Assembly (NCBI GenBank): GCA_017439615.1
Contig: JAFSIU010000042.1
Span: forward strand, 1-8,024
Source: Bacillota bacterium
GTDB lineage: Bacteria > Bacillota > Dehalobacteriia > UBA4068
Direction of reading: 5' to 3'
DNA: 8,024 nt
The notes below the pieces were generated by a model. The model had not been told where the DNA came from and did not search any database. It was given only the letters and a program-made list of their open reading frames with translations. Every line of letters begins with the position of its first letter. The first letter of the stretch is position 1. Made by a program: the position numbers and the translations under genes. Shown one piece after another: positions 6,601 to 8,024 of this stretch.

Positions 6601-8024
6601 AGGGGTACCGATTGTTGCATAATCATAATCACTGTCAAGTCTTGCATGATCAAATGCAGTGGAAGAAGGAGCAGTTGAAACGATCATCAGTGTCGAGCTG
6701 ACAGAACGGGCATAACCATCGGAGGGTTTGCTTGTTACCTGCAGTTCATCGCTGCCTTCGGGCTTGGAAACGAAGGTGGTGGAGCCGCCGCCATCGAGGT
6801 TGACAGCTTCCACACAGCCTGCTGCAAGCATGATATGAGCAATTTCTATCATACTGCCGCCGCAGGAAACGGGTTCCTGACGACCATCGAGAACCATAAC
6901 TACGACTTTGCCTGTTCTGGTAATGCCGACTGCGGTTCTGGAAGCACGGTCAACATAATAATCAGAAGTAGCTGTGATATTGACCTGTCCATTATGGACC
7001 AGCGTTGTACCGAATGCGGCAACTGCATCACGCAGCTGACCCTTCCATTTTGAATTATATTCCGCAGTGGTACCGATAATGGGCTTGCCATCCTTGGTAA
7101 TGCCAAAGAAGCCTGAGCTGTTGGCAGCATGCCATTCCTGACCGTTCATAACCAAAAGACCGCCCGGCTCACCTGTCTGCATATTGAAGCCATCGGCATT
7201 GATGGAGGCAACTACCTGATAGTTCTGAATATAGTGCTCGCTTTCGGGATCACCATATTTATCCTGTGCAGCCTGCGCCTGATCAAGAACTCTTGCCATC
7301 TTCCAGACAGTGGGATCATTGTTATTGTAGTTTGCATAAACATTGACATAAGGATTGGAAAGGTCTGCTGTTGCAAGATAATATACCATTTGCTTGTCAT
7401 CTGCCGAGGTGGCATGGCGGATAACCTGAGTAACACCGGGAGCCAGAGTGGAGGTTTCGGAATAGAAATCGGTGAAATAGGGATTGCTTTCCACATCTAC
7501 CCAGTCACCTGCAAGACGGCATACATAATCGGCAAAGGTATAGCAGACTGCCTTTCTGAGCTGACTGATATAAGCAGCCTCAGTATTCAAGAAATCACGG
7601 GTGCCTTCCAGTGTGGTAATTGTTTTGTTGCCGCTGTAAGCATCATAAACTGCATTTCTTACCTGTTCACGGGTACCGGGATTGCCGAGACGCTCCTTCA
7701 GATAGAAGGCAGCGCGAGCCTCATCATCGAGGTCTTCTGTGCACCAGCCGGAAATGATGGATGCCATATCGCCGGCTTTATAATTTTCTTCCACATCATA
7801 GAGGGCTTCGATGACATAATAGCCATCGATATCGCCATAATAGTCGGTCAGTGCGAATTTGTCATCCGAGGTCGTGATCTTCAGGAAGATATGTTCTTCG
7901 ATCTGATCGACCATTTCTTCGATATCATCGGGAACTGTCAGATGAATCGTGCTGTCTTCAGAATTATTATATGCACGGTCAGAAGCTGTCATCAGGTCGA
8001 CCAAATCACCTGCCCAGCCGCCGA
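3643..8024 (-). CDS. Giant SLH-anchored surface protein with phosphodiester glycosidase (NAGPA/DUF2233) domain, 5' end outside window
   Basis: The frame is open to the right edge (at least 1460 residues), so signal peptide and start lie outside; numbering below counts from the in-frame TTG at 8004. Domains in order: 1-170 helical, unassigned, preceded by GGWAGDL and containing YGDIDGYYV; 185-444 phosphodiester glycosidase, the family of the lysosomal uncovering enzyme, with INADGF (268-273), SRTAVG (355-360), VLDGR (371-375), NLDGGGSTT (402-410) and Arg433; 450-535 Big-type Ig-like; 536-623 a second beta domain; 624-870 unassigned with a Ca-loop-like DANGDDKYE (845-853); 878-960 choline-binding-like repeats (GWISEGNGYAYYI, GYYYDFGADG); 952-1010 Cys/His module; 1016-1104 Ig-like (GKAYVEINAKGNYYG); 1105-1178 fibronectin III; 1214-1243 Ser-x-Pro linker; 1276-1440 three SLH repeats (motifs TTRAMV, ITREQL, ATRAEI). 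It probably removes or hydrolyses sugar-phosphate groups at the cell surface while bound to wall polymer; the substrate is unknown. Confidence 0.93.
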   Translation of the reverse strand, partial: GGWAGDLVDLMTASDRAYNNSEDSTIHLTVPDDIEEMVDQIEEHIFLKITTSDDKFALTDYYGDIDGYYVIEALYDVEENYKAGDMASIISGWCTEDLDDEARAAFYLKERLGNPGTREQVRNAVYDAYSGNKTITTLEGTRDFLNTEAAYISQLRKAVCYTFADYVCRLAGDWVDVESNPYFTDFYSETSTLAPGVTQVIRHATSADDKQMVYYLATADLSNPYVNVYANYNNNDPTVWKMARVLDQAQAAQDKYGDPESEHYIQNYQVVASINADGFNMQTGEPGGLLVMNGQEWHAANSSGFFGITKDGKPIIGTTAEYNSKWKGQLRDAVAAFGTTLVHNGQVNITATSDYYVDRASRTAVGITRTGKVVVMVLDGRQEPVSCGGSMIEIAHIMLAAGCVEAVNLDGGGSTTFVSKPEGSDELQVTSKPSDGYARSVSSTLMIVSTAPSSTAFDHARLDSDYDYATIGTPVQITPVGVSATGNVAELPDGYTWAVSDPSVAEIDANGVFKGLANGSVEVHLMLEGASIGNKVMNVVVPDSVYFTRSTMNAVYGSSIDLPVAALYTGKKVAINENDIAFTVLPNVGSFTGFKYTAPEDMTYKNVKVTAALALDRKIKGEITINIFKQGENTFDFDKATAGDRQLAWSREVTNSTTDDFVTYKAVDKDQDMITSYIFAIDMTQIPFPDQLSGLIYMLPGADDADASAWNFLLQLAERISVLTTVSPVLTFDPRFDVDYSELKVVNEYFYLEENGVVFDEENNSLTLKLRWRDQTQAIDSATANPLCLLSGIKLTPKDGIFDATDRVNVVTKGVVGYKIYMRANALYSFASKPENQEIFGLIPFTNTFKDANGDDKYEAGGYFVNEYKRIEDHYTLSYAMKQGWISEGNGYAYYIDDEKHTGIKNVEGYYYDFGADGINIGQQKFTGIFEDVGGTRLIKNGTVVTAGWNLFGDKTYHCHEDGFAHNVIISGGITCVRGGHRIYTCSDCGLEEEIGDYVMPNGHDWDENHICEVCGYVGRDITEADVRLSTGSYGQNIYDHKPRGVRPTPYVIYFGILLNGSTDATPDSDGVTMRPYIYSFENDPGIGKAYVEINAKGNYYGQIRQEYYIHPANITNLRVSDTAAYSVTLSWNAAAGAQFYEVYKYESGSYISVGQSNTTSYTITGLEEGKKYTFYVKSAAKSTNAEETIDGERMVYYSYGWTTPVSVSVGEGGTTSGGSTPSIPSVPSVPSVPSVPSVPSVPSVPSTPSNPPADPKPEDPKPETPAEPEVPCDGGEECSADHFVDVNTDFWYHHAIDTAIEKGLMNGMSATHFVPTGTTTRAMVWTMLARLAGVDTSTGSVWYEAGHKWAMENGVSDGTGHSDNITREQLATMLWRYDGRIASTHDISFFPDSDKVSSWALDAIKWANENKIVNGNADGTLNPLGYATRAEIAQMFANYLDYLNAQNAAEEDAAEAQQ
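4276..4365 (-). repeat. Ser-x-Pro tandem repeat (9-nt units) in the linker before the SLH domains
   Basis: Ten consecutive Ser-x-Pro triplets: STP, SIP, seven SVP (4285-4347), STP. At DNA level the units are degenerate (for example TCAGTACCT, TCGGTTCCA, TCCGTACCC, TCGGTTCCG, TCTGTACCT) with all third positions varying, though a GTT-using unit recurs every 27 nt, suggesting older duplications of three-unit blocks. It is followed by a Pro/Lys/Glu/Asp linker (residues 1246-1266). It works as a stiff spacer between the display domains and the wall anchor. Confidence 0.9.

Noticed and set aside
8002..8004. TTG at 8004 as the start of the giant protein
   Set aside because: The frame stays open to the window edge (GGWAGD precedes it), no ribosome binding site is properly spaced, and an SLH protein needs a signal peptide that is absent here. 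The true start is outside the window.

Overview
The window looks like chromosomal DNA from a Gram-positive anaerobe of the class Clostridia (Bacillota). This is inferred from SLH-anchored surface proteins, AGGAGG-type ribosome binding sites, T-tailed hairpin terminators, moderate GC with AT-rich intergenic DNA, and surface-protein modules common in gut Clostridia (phosphodiester glycosidase, GHxW/CxxC cysteine modules, choline-binding-like repeats). Genus cannot be set from the sequence. No tRNA, rRNA, CRISPR array, transposase or attachment site was seen.

Layout. (1) Positions 1-841, minus strand: an alpha/beta hydrolase gene followed, through a TAATG stop/start overlap, by a gene of which only the first 25 codons are present. 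That fragment begins with a membrane helix and may be a membrane-anchored Mur-ligase (MurF-like) protein. (2) Positions 842-1137: an AT-rich divergent promoter region serving the hydrolase (minus) and a small membrane-protein gene (plus). (3) Positions 1138-1698, plus strand: a 186-residue unrecognised protein with a soluble N-terminal half and a C-terminal hairpin of two glycine-zipper membrane helices, closed by a strong terminator. (4) Positions 1699-1884: a convergent intergenic region with two facing terminators and a further possible stem-loop. (5) Positions 1885-3450, minus strand: a secreted 521-residue protein with three SLH repeats in its middle and an aromatic-rich C-terminal domain. 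It has its own promoter and a stem-loop at the very 5' end of its predicted transcript. (6) Positions 3643-8024, minus strand: a giant surface protein (at least 1460 residues, N-terminus outside the window) that carries a phosphodiester glycosidase (NAGPA/DUF2233) domain, Ig-like domains, wall-binding-like repeats, a Cys/His module, a fibronectin type III domain, an Ser-x-Pro linker and three C-terminal SLH repeats.

The two right-hand genes lie in tandem but are separated by a terminator and a promoter, so they are probably independent transcription units. Both encode exported proteins that should bind the secondary cell-wall polymer through SLH domains. The left-hand pair may act in cell-envelope metabolism if the Mur-ligase guess is right, which would make the window mostly envelope-related. 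The most interesting items are the glycosidase-bearing S-layer-type protein with its unassigned N-terminal domain, the double glycine zipper of the small membrane protein, and the aromatic C-terminal domain with the 5'-terminal RNA hairpin of the 521-residue SLH gene.
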